From positions 1,164,784-1,228,783 of the forward strand of contig JAKVOU010000001.1 of the NCBI GenBank assembly GCA_022482625.1: a DNA stretch of 64,000 nt. Direction: 5' to 3'. Of this stretch, positions 51,028 through 60,644 are shown one piece after another; within the stretch, counting starts at the first letter, position 1, and every line of letters begins with the position of its first letter. Source of the stretch: Spirochaetia bacterium (lineage in GTDB: Bacteria > Spirochaetota > Spirochaetia > Sphaerochaetales > Sphaerochaetaceae). A program made the position numbers and the translations under genes. The notes beneath the pieces are model-generated. The model saw nothing but the letters and a program-made list of their open reading frames with translations. It was not told where the DNA came from and searched no databases.

Positions 51028-51640
51028 AAAGATGAAGTCCACCTTTCAGTAGAAGGAAATAGATAAGCATTCTTGCATAACGGGCTGTACAGGCCAAAAG
51101 TGCCCGCCGTCTGGCAACACAGAGCATACCTGCAGCCCAGCAGATCGTCGAATAAGGAATAGGTGTCAGAGCTGCAAGCACAATGCCCCAAGCGCCGTTC
51201 TTGTAGATAAAACTGCGGTTCTTGCCTTCAATCTTCCCGATCAAGCGATGAACCCATGGGAAATGAGAAAGAAAACGCCCGATCCAATATCCAAAGTATC
51301 CCCCCGCACAGGATGCCGTTCCAAGGATAAGCATTACCTTCAAGGGTGACCAGGCAATAATCAAGGGAAAGATTACATCAACTGTCATCGGGACAATAAA
51401 TGCATCAACAAGAAAGACAAAAAGCATCACTCCTCTTTCGCCGAACTTACGGTACAGTTTCCGAGCTACATCAAAGTTCTGATGTCCTTTTATGAACTGC
51501 TGGTAAGCAACGATAATGGCAAGGACAACTAAAAAGATCACCAAGGATCTGAGTATAAGTTTCTTCCAGTCTACAGTTCCATCTTCTCTGAAGAGGGGCT
51601 GATGTTGCACATCTTCATTTCTGTCTCTTTTTCGGGTCAT
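51020..51640 (-). CDS. YqaA/DedA-like (VTT-domain) membrane protein
   Basis: 206 residues. A charged N-terminal cytoplasmic part (about 1-28) is followed by a transmembrane helix (30-47), then FGERGVMLFVFLVDAFIVPM, LGTASCAGGYFGYWIGRFLS and YKNGAWGIVLAALTPIPYST, the SNARE-associated/VTT pattern with re-entrant loops. The last segment is hydrophobic. DedA-family proteins are proposed to move lipids or maintain envelope potential. The function here is not known. Confidence 0.8.
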   Translation of the reverse strand: MTRKRDRNEDVQHQPLFREDGTVDWKKLILRSLVIFLVVLAIIVAYQQFIKGHQNFDVARKLYRKFGERGVMLFVFLVDAFIVPMTVDVIFPLIIAWSPLKVMLILGTASCAGGYFGYWIGRFLSHFPWVHRLIGKIEGKNRSFIYKNGAWGIVLAALTPIPYSTICWAAGMLCVARRRALLACTARYARMLIYFLLLKGGLHLFT

Positions 51641-51741
51641 TTTTATCTCTCAGCATAGGGTAAGCACCAAGTCAGTCCAGCTATTTCCAGTATCACGATG
51701 TCCTGTTGCCTTCGGATAAGGCATAAAAACCACTTTATCAT

Positions 51742-52929
51742 TCATGGTTTCTGTTCCAAGGGTGTCACCCAATGGACAAAGGCATCCAAGAAAGTTTCAC
51801 AAGGAAGCAAATCACCCTTACCCTGCCAAAGAGGAGGACGCCCACCTCCCTTGCCATGTATCAATGGCATTATGTTCTTTTTGAATTCTGCAAAATCAAG
51901 GACAGCATACCGTCCTGAAAGAAAAACAAGCCATCTCAGCAAACTGTCAGTTTTTTCGACAAGACAGACAGCACCGTCACCTTCTTCCTTGAGCCCTGAG
52001 GCAAAAGCTTTGAGTGATACCGGTGCACTACTGATGTCCAAAGCAATGACATTGCGACCTTTTCCTTTCTGGACAAGATAAGATACTGCAAGCTGTTCTT
52101 CAAGTTCAGTGCATTTATGTTCCAAATCACCAAGCCGGGAAACAAGCAAACGGGACTTTTCAACCAGTTCGTCTTCCTTTGCACTATGAAGTGTACATAG
52201 TTGCATAATAGTCTGTTGCCAACGATGAACAGAAGACGTAACCTCATCAGCTACCAAGAACTGCAGACGTACATGTCCCCTGATCATTTCCTGTCCTACG
52301 TAGGCTATCTGCTCTATTTCACGGGTATTCGCAACATGAAGTCCGCCACAGGCAATCTCATCCACCTGGTCAATGACCACAATCCTGACAGTATCGGAAT
52401 CGACCTTGATAGACCTGCGCATGCCCAGTTCCTCTGCTTCATGCCTAGGCATTTCCAGATAATGGATAGGATGCCCGTCAAGGATTGCTTTCCTTGCCAA
52501 GTCCTCAAGATGCCAGCACTGATCTTCACCGAATTCATTCTTGTCAATCTCAATGGTCAGCAACCTGCGTCCCTGATGAACGGACAACGTACCGATGGAA
52601 AATGCATGGTACAGCAATCCGCTCAGCAGATGCTGTGCTGCATGGACCTTCATATAGGCATATCGATGGTCCCAATCAAGGACCAAGTCATAGCTGTCAC
52701 CGATTTTTCCGTCAAATCCAGGTATATGATGAAATACAGTACCGTCCTTGTCTTTTGTAGTATCCGTAACTTTCCATGTACCGAAAGTACCTTGATCCCC
52801 CGGTTGCCCGCCGCATTCGGGATAAAAGACAGTCTTATCAAGTATGATGCCCTCATCCTTGATAGCAAGCACTGTTGCCTTGCAGGTTTTCTGGTATGTA
52901 TCCTTATAATATACAGGTTCTGTTTTCAT
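51742..52929 (-). CDS. AlaX-like alanyl-tRNA editing protein, long form
   Basis: 395 residues. The AlaRS editing-like domain has FYPECGGQPGDQGTF, the zinc-binding HAAQHLLSG (HxxxH) and CGGLHVANT (C-x3-H). A coiled-coil linker (about 230-275) follows and then a DHHA1-like C-terminal domain ending HGKGGGRPPLWQGKG. This is the long AlaX (AlaX-L) type, which hydrolyses Ser-tRNA(Ala) (and Gly). It lies between YqaA-like and TRIC-like genes, all on the minus strand but not overlapping. Confidence 0.88.
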   Translation of the reverse strand: MKTEPVYYKDTYQKTCKATVLAIKDEGIILDKTVFYPECGGQPGDQGTFGTWKVTDTTKDKDGTVFHHIPGFDGKIGDSYDLVLDWDHRYAYMKVHAAQHLLSGLLYHAFSIGTLSVHQGRRLLTIEIDKNEFGEDQCWHLEDLARKAILDGHPIHYLEMPRHEAEELGMRRSIKVDSDTVRIVVIDQVDEIACGGLHVANTREIEQIAYVGQEMIRGHVRLQFLVADEVTSSVHRWQQTIMQLCTLHSAKEDELVEKSRLLVSRLGDLEHKCTELEEQLAVSYLVQKGKGRNVIALDISSAPVSLKAFASGLKEEGDGAVCLVEKTDSLLRWLVFLSGRYAVLDFAEFKKNIMPLIHGKGGGRPPLWQGKGDLLPCETFLDAFVHWVTPLEQKP

Positions 52930-52974
52930 ATCCTTTGCATCCTCTCAATTCGAAATTGCATTGCATCAGATTTT

Positions 52975-53601
52975 TCATGACACATGTGTGTTGCTCCGGG
53001 GAAGCCGAAGATGAAATTTGATTGCCCAAGCTCTCAGTAAGACTACCGTCAGCGTACAGCAAGCATATAGCCATCCAAGAGGCAATCCGAAATGTTCAAG
53101 CAAAAGATATACGATACCCCCTGCCAAGGAAGCCGTTGCATAGATGTCACTGGTAAGTACGGCAGGAATCTCCTTCGACAATACATCCCTGATCATACCT
53201 CCGCCTACAGCAGTAATGACACCGCAAAGCAATTGCCCGGCAAGTGAACAACCATATAATCCACCTTTCGCGACACCTATTGAGGTAAAGACCCCAAGGC
53301 CCAAAGCATCACAATAGATAAGTACCTTCTTACGTGAATCCATATGAGGTCCGACAAAGAAAATAACGACTCCTACAATGACACAGATAACCAGATATGC
53401 CCAATCGGTCAAGGCTGCTGCCGGTGTAGCTCCGATAAGCGAATCCCTCAGCATGCCTCCGCCACATCCTACCGTGCAGGCAAAGACGATTACTCCTAGA
53501 AAATCAAGCTCTTTCTGTACACCTCTCAATGCCCCTGTAATGGCAAAAATCAACGTACCGAAAAGATCAAACACATAAATGATGTTGGTCACAGATTCCA
53601 T
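52975..53601 (-). CDS. TRIC/UPF0126-family small-molecule or cation channel
   Basis: 208 residues from the ATG at 53601, preceded by TAGGATGC; further codons upstream are hydrophobic and overlap the divergent promoter. Two UPF0126 repeats are visible: FDLFGTLIFAITGALRGVQK with GCGGGMLRDSL, and CDALGLGVFTSIGVAKGG with AVGGGMIRDVL. Seven hydrophobic segments are expected. Bacterial members have been linked to potassium transport (trimeric cation channels). Divergent from the coiled-coil gene at 53688. Confidence 0.85.
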   Translation of the reverse strand: MESVTNIIYVFDLFGTLIFAITGALRGVQKELDFLGVIVFACTVGCGGGMLRDSLIGATPAAALTDWAYLVICVIVGVVIFFVGPHMDSRKKVLIYCDALGLGVFTSIGVAKGGLYGCSLAGQLLCGVITAVGGGMIRDVLSKEIPAVLTSDIYATASLAGGIVYLLLEHFGLPLGWLYACCTLTVVLLRAWAIKFHLRLPRSNTHVS

Positions 53602-53687
53602 GCATCCTACTCTACCACCAAGGTCCAACTTGTTAAAGAGAAGTTTTATGTGTATCTTTAATAGATAGTGAAGGAGATGCATCAGAA

Positions 53688-54272
53688 ATGTCAAAAATAA
53701 AATCAGCATGGGAAATTGCCATGGAAAAGACAGCTGACTTGAAAGTTGATTCAGAAAAAATAAGGAAGGACGAATTAGTCAAGGAAGGTCGCCAATTGGC
53801 AGGTAAATTTCTCAATGACGTCAGCTTTCATTTGGAGGACTTGCAGAAAGCCTATGAGAAATCCACAGACAAAACATTAATAAAAGAGGGTATAACAGCC
53901 ATTATCTTGGTAAATATCAGCCTACCCTCGAATGATATCTACAAAGAAAAAAATGACAGGTTAAAAGAGTTAGCAGGTCTTGTTTCAAAAGATGCTGAAA
54001 CATCCCAGTCCATGATCGACCAACTCAATGGCTTCTATCAACAATATATTGACAACCAGGATCAGCTACTTGATCGATTGAAGGAACAATTTGAACCTCA
54101 GCTCAAGCAGAAAGAAGCACAACTGAAACGTCAATATGGAGATAATTTCACCATGACAGCTGAACAGGATCCAGATTTCATGAAACTTGTCCAGCAGCAA
54201 TTCAAACGTCTGCAACAGCAGTATCAACAGACACTTGACAATTTCAAGAAACAACTGGAAGCCAGCCTGTAG
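53688..54272 (+). CDS. Small coiled-coil protein, likely spirochaete-specific
   Basis: 194 residues, cytoplasmic, highly charged and helical. It begins MSKIKSAWEIAMEKTADLKV, contains a short hydrophobic middle (ITAIILVNISLP), and ends in a Gln-rich coiled coil (about 110-190). I recall similar spirochaete proteins of unknown function (DUF6657 type), but I cannot verify this. AAGGAG lies before the ATG. A likely promoter TTGTTA-17-TATCTT is at 53630-53658. Its own terminator follows at 54327. Confidence 0.75.
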   Translation: MSKIKSAWEIAMEKTADLKVDSEKIRKDELVKEGRQLAGKFLNDVSFHLEDLQKAYEKSTDKTLIKEGITAIILVNISLPSNDIYKEKNDRLKELAGLVSKDAETSQSMIDQLNGFYQQYIDNQDQLLDRLKEQFEPQLKQKEAQLKRQYGDNFTMTAEQDPDFMKLVQQQFKRLQQQYQQTLDNFKKQLEASL

Positions 54273-54326
54273 TTTTCCATACCGATTGATAGAAACAGAA
54301 ACAAAACTATATAGTATAGAACATTA

Positions 54327-54368
54327 CAAAAAAGACTGTTACAAAATCTATTGCAACAGTCCTTTTTG
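54327..54368 (+). terminator. Intrinsic terminator
   Basis: GACTGTT (54334-54340) pairs with AACAGTC (54355-54361); A-run before and CTTTTT after. Bidirectional in form, it also lies downstream of the convergent gene at 54425. Confidence 0.8.
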
Positions 54369-54424
54369 TAAATATTCTCTGAAATCCAGTCAAAGCAGAT
54401 ACGATACGTACCTACCAAGCGTTA

Positions 54425-54814
54425 TCAGAAGCACCACATGAAATGAGGCGGCATAAAGAACGGAAGGCTAAAGAAACCAAGGAATAAAATCAATCCTAGG
54501 CCAAAAAGTACCAGGGCAATGATGCCAAGTACCCAACCGGCTTTTGCCGATGTACTGAATTCCCGTATCGGAGCACCCTTTACCACTGCAAGTATTGCAA
54601 GGACAAGCCCAGCAAATGCCAACACCGGGCGCAAGGACAGGATCAAAGCCAGTATTCCCAGCACTAATGCTATGGTCCCTTGGCTAGAAATGTCCTTTAC
54701 GTTTTTTTTCTCAGAGTCAGCTTGGTAAGGATGGACGTATTCTTCACTACTTGTTTCAGCTTCATAAGTTGCCTTATTTTCCGCATCTGTTTTGTTTTCT
54801 TTTTCTGTATCCAT
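54425..54814 (-). CDS. DUF4190-like membrane protein
   Basis: 129 residues. A polar acidic cytoplasmic N terminus (about 1-45) leads into two transmembrane helices (GTIALVLGILALILSL and GWVLGIIALVLFGLGLILFL) with a short loop, the DUF4190/DUF4064-type layout. The C terminus ends FMPPHFMWCF. Function not known. Transcribed alone, and convergent with the coiled-coil gene at 53688. The cluster (A)GGAGAA precedes the start. Confidence 0.7.
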   Translation of the reverse strand: MDTEKENKTDAENKATYEAETSSEEYVHPYQADSEKKNVKDISSQGTIALVLGILALILSLRPVLAFAGLVLAILAVVKGAPIREFSTSAKAGWVLGIIALVLFGLGLILFLGFFSLPFFMPPHFMWCF

Positions 54815-54911
54815 AGCATTTCTCCTTGTAGACTACCATAAATGTAACTACATATGATAAAAAAAGCTACTGTTTTTATGTGAAGTTTATGTGTCTGTCT
54901 CTATGTAGATA

Positions 54912-54946
54912 AAAGATGAGACGGCGGCTCCGTCAGCCACCGTCTC
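54912..54946 (-). terminator. Intrinsic terminator of the malate operon
   Basis: A 12-bp stem GAGACGGTGGCT with AGCCGCCGTCTC (minus strand) across a GACGG loop, followed by CATCTTTTATC. 35 bases after the malic enzyme stop. Confidence 0.8.
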
Positions 54947-54980
54947 AAACAAACCAGTCCCTCATAGGGCAACAACAGAC

Positions 54981-56264
54981 TTATTTCCAGTATTTGGCCA
55001 TTCGCTTTACCAAAGAAGCCCGATAGGCGTCCCAATCCGTAATAGGATGAGCAGCAACACCTTCTTCACAGGCAGCTTTAGCTACAGCCACAGCTTCATA
55101 CTCAATGACACGGGGATCAAACGGCTTAGGAACAATATAATCTCTTCCAAAAGAGAATTCCCTGCCATATGCCCGGGTTACTTCTTTCACGCAGGGCTGT
55201 TTGGCCAACTGAGCCAATGCTTTTGCAGCTGCCATCTTCATACCTTCTGTAATCTGAGATGCCCTGACATCCAAAGCACCACGGAAGATGAACGGGAAAC
55301 CAAGGACATTGTTGATCTGATTAGGATAATCACTCCGTCCGGTTGCCATAATCAGATCGTCACGTGTCGAAATTGCCAATTGATAGTCAATCTCAGGATT
55401 CGGATTACTCATTGCAAAGACCACAGGATCCTTGGCCATAGACTTCAACATCTCAGGAGTAACACAATTGGCAACAGACAATCCCATGAAGAAATCCGCA
55501 CCGACCATTGCTTCTGCAAGCGTCCGAGCCGAACAAGTAGTTGCCAATTCAGCTTTCTGGGGAGTCATACCATTCGGACGGCCTTCATAGATGACACCTT
55601 TGCTATCACAGATTACCAGATTTTCTTTCTTGACACCTGCAGCGAGGAACATCTTGGCACAAGAAATACCAGCAGCTCCAGCACCATTTACGACAACTTT
55701 GATATCAGAAAGTTTCTTGTTGACTATTTCCGCTGCATTCATCAGACCGGCAGTTGCAATGATAGCCGTTCCATGTTGGTCATCGTGGAAAATTGGAATA
55801 TCACAGGTCTTCTTCAGTTCTGTTTCAATTTCAAAGCATTCAGGGCCCCTGATATCTTCCAGGTTTACTCCACCGAAAGTTGGAGTAAGGGAACGTACGA
55901 TTTCAATAAATTTCTTCGGATCTTTTTCATTGATTTCAATGTCAAAGACATCAATATCAGCAAATCTCTTGAAAAGGACACCTTTTCCTTCCATTACAGG
56001 CTTGCTGGCAAGTGCACCACGGTTACCTAATCCCAAAATAGCAGTACCATTGGAAATTACTGCTACAAGATTACCCTTTGCCGTATAGGTATAGGCACAT
56101 TCCGGATCCTTATCAATTTCCAACACAGGCTGCGCTACTCCGGGAGTATATGCAAGTCCAAGATCATCAGCAGTAACACAGGGTTTGGTGGGAACGACAC
56201 TCACCTTGCCTGGAACTCCATCCATAGTATGATAGGCCAATGCCCTTTCCTTCAAAGTCACCAT
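54981..56264 (-). CDS. NAD(P)-dependent malic enzyme
   Basis: 427 residues, the short bacterial form. LGLAYTPGVAQPVLEI, NGTAILGLGNRGALASKPVMEGKGVLFKRF-like region (starting about 72), CDIPIFHDDQHGTAIIATAG and VVNGAGAAGISCAKMFLAAG (NAD(P) site) identify it. No phosphotransacetylase domain is fused. It makes pyruvate and CO2 from malate. It is the last gene of the deoR-ldh-malic enzyme unit, 95 bases after the Ldh-type dehydrogenase. Confidence 0.95.
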   Translation of the reverse strand: MVTLKERALAYHTMDGVPGKVSVVPTKPCVTADDLGLAYTPGVAQPVLEIDKDPECAYTYTAKGNLVAVISNGTAILGLGNRGALASKPVMEGKGVLFKRFADIDVFDIEINEKDPKKFIEIVRSLTPTFGGVNLEDIRGPECFEIETELKKTCDIPIFHDDQHGTAIIATAGLMNAAEIVNKKLSDIKVVVNGAGAAGISCAKMFLAAGVKKENLVICDSKGVIYEGRPNGMTPQKAELATTCSARTLAEAMVGADFFMGLSVANCVTPEMLKSMAKDPVVFAMSNPNPEIDYQLAISTRDDLIMATGRSDYPNQINNVLGFPFIFRGALDVRASQITEGMKMAAAKALAQLAKQPCVKEVTRAYGREFSFGRDYIVPKPFDPRVIEYEAVAVAKAACEEGVAAHPITDWDAYRASLVKRMAKYWK

Positions 56265-56359
56265 CGTATATTTCTCCTTGTTTTAAATACTTTTTATCTT
56301 AATAGTCAAAAAGATACTTGCCCCGGCTTTTCAGTAAAAATGCCGGAGCAACATGCATC

Positions 56360-57508
56360 TTATTTGCTTTCTTTTTCGAAATCCCATTTATAATCCAAAT
56401 TCCATCTATCCCTAAGTTCCACCATGACTTTCTGCAATGATGGTGGGACCGGACAACCATGTTCTTTCCTGAACTGCCAAGCCAAGTACTCCTTTTCACC
56501 TGCAGTAAAGATATGGTCCTGTCCAGGAGCCAGTTTGCTTGACCGAAGCTGACGGCAAATTGTTCCGGCAATCCGTTTGAAAGTCTCGACTCCCATGAAA
56601 TGGTCAGGATCAATCGCAATGAAGAAATGCCCGAGTGGATACGGAATAGGCTTGTGGTTTTCATCAAATCCATTGAGAGCCTTCATCCATGAACCATCCT
56701 GCAGAGCAGCACAGAGGATCTCAACTACAGCCGCATAGCCATAACCTTTGTATCCTCCGGTATCTTCTCCGATTCCACCCAGCGGAGCCAAGGCAGCCTT
56801 GCCTTTGGTAAGATCAACAAGTACCTGGGCAGTATCAGTCCTAGTCTTGCCATCAAGACCGATGACCCATCCAGGAGGAAGCTGTTTGCCGGCACGCCCA
56901 TAAACTTCAATCTTACCCCGCTGAGATACACTGGTCGCACAGTCAAGGACAAACGGGAATTCTTCATCTGTCGGGAATCCGAATGTCAGAGGATTTGTGC
57001 CCATCATGTTCTCAACCCCATGTGTAGGAGCAATGGAAGGCCGTGCATTCGTACCCGTAATACCGAGCATATTCTGCTTGGTAGCCATCAAGGCATAGTA
57101 ACCTGCAATTCCATAATGGGTTGAATTGCGGACCACAACCATGCCGATACCATATTTCTTAGCTTTTTCAATAGCCATTTCCATAGCGCGGGTAGCAACT
57201 ACGTGTCCCATGCCATTGTGTCCATCAAGGACCGCCGTAGCATCCTTATCCTTGACAACCTCTATATGAGTCTCAGGATTCAGGATACCTTTGTCAATTC
57301 TATCGATGTAAATCGGTTTGAGTCTTCCGATACCATGGCTGTCTATGCCACGCTTGTCTGATTCAATGAGCACTTTACCGATAGTCTTGGCATCTTCGGC
57401 AGGTATACCTGCATGGCGAAGTGCATCATCCATGAATTTTTCCATTTCTTCAAAGGGAACCCACGCACAGTCGGCATAATGGCTGGCATACTCATCTAGA
57501 AATTTCAT
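56360..57508 (-). CDS. Ldh2/YlbC-family malate/lactate-type dehydrogenase
   Basis: 382 residues. VLIESDKRGIDSHGIGRL (catalytic His), NGMGHVVATRAMEMAIEKA, VVRNSTHYGIAGYYALMA and FVLDCATSVSQRGKIEVYGR match the LDH2 family, which uses NAD(P) on malate, (R)-2-hydroxyacids, ureidoglycolate or 2,3-diketogulonate. The next-door malic enzyme suggests a 2-hydroxyacid such as malate, but this is inference. A good GGAGGAAG site lies 8 bases before the ATG. 13 bases from the DeoR-type regulator. Confidence 0.88.
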   Translation of the reverse strand: MKFLDEYASHYADCAWVPFEEMEKFMDDALRHAGIPAEDAKTIGKVLIESDKRGIDSHGIGRLKPIYIDRIDKGILNPETHIEVVKDKDATAVLDGHNGMGHVVATRAMEMAIEKAKKYGIGMVVVRNSTHYGIAGYYALMATKQNMLGITGTNARPSIAPTHGVENMMGTNPLTFGFPTDEEFPFVLDCATSVSQRGKIEVYGRAGKQLPPGWVIGLDGKTRTDTAQVLVDLTKGKAALAPLGGIGEDTGGYKGYGYAAVVEILCAALQDGSWMKALNGFDENHKPIPYPLGHFFIAIDPDHFMGVETFKRIAGTICRQLRSSKLAPGQDHIFTAGEKEYLAWQFRKEHGCPVPPSLQKVMVELRDRWNLDYKWDFEKESK

Positions 57509-57521
57509 ACTACGCTTCCTC

Positions 57522-58299
57522 CTACATTGTTGCTATCATAATCTGGATGTCGGATCTTCCGGCATCAGCCGCTTTCATCAGCTTGCCACCCATTTCATCT
57601 GTGACAAGTATATCTACTCCATCCAAGGAAATAGTCTTATAGTTTGACACTACGCCTATTTTATCACCGGCTGCCACGACGATTGTCGTACCGACGCAGT
57701 TCTTTATCATTGCCCGTGTCGTTTCTGCTTCATCAAAGACAGGAGTAGAAAGCCCTGCTTCCATTGAAAACCCATCAACACCTATGATTGCCTTGTTCGC
57801 AAAGACTTGCTCAATGACGGAAGCAGATACCATACCCGAAACAGAATGTGAAATCGGACGGTAATAGCCTCCAGCCAGGACCAATGACACATTGCTACCA
57901 CTTTTGTACAACCACATGGCGTCTATGTTGTTCGTCACCAAGGTTATGTGCAGATCCCTATCCAACAATGCCCTGATAACTTCCAAAGTCGTAGAACCAC
58001 TGTTGACAAAGACGATGTCATTCTCATCGACAAGGTCAGCAGCCATTTTCCCGATTGCTTTCTTCTGCTCAGGAAACTTTGCCGCTTTCTGCAGATAATC
58101 CGGCTCTATATTGAGTACCCGCCTGAGCGTAGCTCCGCCATGGGTCCTTTCCAACACACCCTTTTCGCTAAGAAGATCCAAATCCCGTCTTATCGTAAGT
58201 TCGCTTACTCCAAGCTCAAAGGGCCAGTTCACTGACGCTTACACTACCGTTTTTGGTAGCTTCTTCCTGAATTAATTTTTGTCTTTCAGCAGGTAGCAT
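57522..58299 (-). pseudogene. DeoR/GlpR-family regulator interrupted by a one-base shift
   Basis: Minus-strand reading from the ATG at 58299 (AGGAG upstream) gives LPAERQKLIQEEATKNGSVS, then VSELA, and then a stop. The other frame continues GVSELTIRRDLDLLSEKG to the natural end. Removing one base in the run GGG at 58221-58223 (CCC on the coding strand) gives VSVSELAFELGVSELTIRRDL, the exact DeoR helix-turn-helix spacing. So a single-base insertion splits the gene in its DNA-binding helix, by mutation or sequencing error. The effector domain (VNSGSTTLEVIRALL, VSGMVSASVIEQVFANKAII) is intact. It may be a non-functional regulator of the Ldh and malic enzyme genes. Confidence 0.85.
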
Positions 58300-58374
58300 C
58301 TTGTTGGAATCTCCTGAACGTTTCTGTTCTTTTATTCCACTATATTTGATTTAAAGCCAGAAGTCAATCACAAA

Positions 58375-58403
58375 CATTCAAAAAACCTTAATATTTATGA
58401 ATG
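58375..58403. promoter_or_regulatory. Possible operator upstream of the DeoR-type gene
   Basis: CATTCA (58375-58380) and TGAATG (58398-58403) form an inverted repeat with a 17-base AT-rich spacer, about 75 bases before the regulator start. It could be a binding site, but short inverted repeats occur by chance. Confidence 0.3.
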
Positions 58404-58759
58404 ATTATGGTTTTTCGTCTATAAACAAATGACTGAAATTTCACTTGTTTGGCAAATATCAAAAAATAAAGTCGTTTATGTTACTGGCATAGCACATGGG
58501 ATATATTCGATTGCTTTCAATCGTAAAGTTATCTGCCTCAATTCACATTTAGGTCCATCGTTCCAAAAGACAGGGCAATTTTTGCAAACTAAAGGAAACC
58601 AGTACAGAGGCTTCGCGTCTGTCTTGTCAATTTTTAATTTTCGCAATCTGTTGAAATATCTTATACTTTCCTTGCCGAGATAACGGGCTCCTTGCAACGG
58701 GAGAATATTATATCAAAGGAAACTTGACAAAAAAGTTTAGTAACTATACTATTTGTTGT
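58404..58759. other. Intergenic stretch without a convincing gene
   Basis: About 355 bases between the DeoR-type promoter region and the MarR-type gene. Open frames at 58429-58683 (plus) and 58476-58697 (minus) lack ribosome binding sites and recognisable domains. I see no RNA gene. Confidence 0.4.
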
Positions 58760-59248
58760 ATGAATAATTTCATGGACTTGCTTTCAGCACAATTTCTTGA
58801 TGCCATGACAGCCTTCTCCTACTTCGAAAGAAAAAAACGTAATTTTGGTACGCCTTATTTCTTTTCTCTGACAGAAATACATATCATTGCATATATTGGG
58901 ACACATCCGAATTGCCTCGCAAATGACCTCGTCGGTTATTTTTCAATAACAAAAGGTGCAGTTTCCCAGATAATCAGAAAACTTTCAAAAGAACAAATGC
59001 TACAATATAGCATCAGCCCGACAAACAGAACCCGACATCCTTTATGCCTTACAAAGGAAGGAATGGTTGCTTTTTACCGACACAGGCAGTTTCATGCAGA
59101 AATCAACAATTGGATTGCCGATAGCATTGGTTCGTTTACAAAAGAACAAACCAAAGCCATTTTCGAATTCCTACAGAAAATTGAACAAAATTGCATGGAC
59201 AGATCATATGAACAGAACACTTCAGAAAAAGACACTGACCTCCGGTAA
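58760..59248 (+). CDS. MarR-family regulator
   Basis: 162 residues from the ATG at 58760 (the frame is open 12 codons further to 58724). The winged helix-turn-helix is FSLTEIHIIAYIGTHPNCLA, VGYFSITKGAVSQIIRKLSK, and the wing TNRTRHPLCLTKEG. It overlaps the MATE exporter gene by 41 bases, so it probably controls that exporter as an autorepressor. The ribosome binding site is not strong. Confidence 0.85.
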   Translation: MNNFMDLLSAQFLDAMTAFSYFERKKRNFGTPYFFSLTEIHIIAYIGTHPNCLANDLVGYFSITKGAVSQIIRKLSKEQMLQYSISPTNRTRHPLCLTKEGMVAFYRHRQFHAEINNWIADSIGSFTKEQTKAIFEFLQKIEQNCMDRSYEQNTSEKDTDLR

Positions 59249-60578
59249 ACCGGCAACGGTCCTATTTCGTTTTGCCCTTCCGCTGATCCTTGGTAATCTA
59301 TTCCAACAATTTTACTTGTTGGTCGATAGTATCGTTGTAGGAAAATTCATTGGTGAAAAGGCACTGGCAGCCGTTGGAGCCAGTTACGCAATAACCAATG
59401 TATTTATTGCCATAGCCATAGGCGCGAGTATAGGCAGTAGTATTGTAATTGCACAATACTTCGGATCAGGACAATTGAAAAAGACAAGAAGTGCTATCAC
59501 AACGGCGCTGGTTATCATCACGGTACTCGGAATTTTTCTCGGCGGATTAGGTTTTGCCAGCAGTCGGATTCTCCTTGAAAAGCTAAAGACACCTTTTTCA
59601 GTACTACCCGATGCAAACAATTACCTTTCAATCTATTTCAGTGGTTTAGCCTTCCTCTTCCTTTATAATGGAAGTTCTTCTGTCTTTACAGCCTTGGGAG
59701 ATTCAAACACACCCTTGAAACTGCTGATAGGTTCTTCGTTGTTAAACATCAGCCTGGATATCCTGTTTGTCACAAAATTCCACAGAGGAGTTCGCTCTGT
59801 CGCCTATGCTACGCTTATTGCCCAATGCTGTGCTTCCTGTATTGCATTGTATATTCTCCATAAACGGCTACATAGCAACAGTACTGCTGACACTGCTGTA
59901 TCATCGGAATTCTTCAATTCTCATATCTGCAGAAATATGCTGAAAATCTCAATTCCTTCAATTCTTCAACAATCGATTGTCAATATAGGTATGCTACTGG
60001 TCCAATCAGTAGTAAACGGATTTGGAGCCGACATGCTTGCCGGGTATTCAATCGGCATGCGTTACGAATCATTATGCATTGTGCCGATGGTCGGTATCGG
60101 AAACGCCGTGTCAACTTTCACTGCTCAAAATATAGGTGCAAAAGACTTACAAAGAGTACGAAAAGGTTATCATGCCAGTTTTTGGCTTATCGGAAGCTTT
60201 GCAATCACCATCTGTCTGTTGTTTCAATTTTTTGATAATTGGTTCATTTCTTTCTTCCTTGATGCCTCACCTTCCCATGCAACTATCACAGTTGCCCGTT
60301 CCTACACACGGTTCCAATCCTTTTTCTATGTGTTGATTGGGCTTAAAATGAGTACGGATGGATTACTTAGGGGTGCAGGAGACATGTTGGTCTTTACCTG
60401 TGCAAATCTCCTTAACCTGACAATCAGGGTAGCAGCCGCCAATATATTTGCACCTATCATCGGCATACAGGCAGTCTGGATGGCTGTACCTCTTGGTTGG
60501 AGCATCAATTTTATCGTATCATTTTCTTACTATCGGACCGGAAAATGGAAAAGAATACCACTTATAAGCAAACAATGA
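59208..60578 (+). CDS. MATE-family multidrug/organic cation exporter
   Basis: 456 residues from the ATG at 59208, inside the MarR gene; a longer open frame upstream is not supported. Twelve hydrophobic segments. PLILGNLFQQFYLLVDSIVV, GKFIGEKALAAVGASYAITN and VQSVVNGFGADMLAGYSIGM are typical of MATE (DinF/NorM) proteins. LLVQSVVNGFGADMLAGYSI marks the second half. It exports cationic drugs with a Na+ or H+ gradient. Co-transcribed with the MarR-type regulator. Confidence 0.92.
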   Translation: MNRTLQKKTLTSGKPATVLFRFALPLILGNLFQQFYLLVDSIVVGKFIGEKALAAVGASYAITNVFIAIAIGASIGSSIVIAQYFGSGQLKKTRSAITTALVIITVLGIFLGGLGFASSRILLEKLKTPFSVLPDANNYLSIYFSGLAFLFLYNGSSSVFTALGDSNTPLKLLIGSSLLNISLDILFVTKFHRGVRSVAYATLIAQCCASCIALYILHKRLHSNSTADTAVSSEFFNSHICRNMLKISIPSILQQSIVNIGMLLVQSVVNGFGADMLAGYSIGMRYESLCIVPMVGIGNAVSTFTAQNIGAKDLQRVRKGYHASFWLIGSFAITICLLFQFFDNWFISFFLDASPSHATITVARSYTRFQSFFYVLIGLKMSTDGLLRGAGDMLVFTCANLLNLTIRVAAANIFAPIIGIQAVWMAVPLGWSINFIVSFSYYRTGKWKRIPLISKQ

Positions 60579-60644
60579 ACGGAAGTCATCTGCGGTACTT
60601 GATTATTCTTAAAAAGTCTGTTAAGTTCACATATGCATTTGCTT

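Noticed and set aside
55047-56030. 327-codon plus-strand frame inside malic enzyme
   Set aside because: Antisense shadow of a well-supported gene; composition does not fit a protein family.
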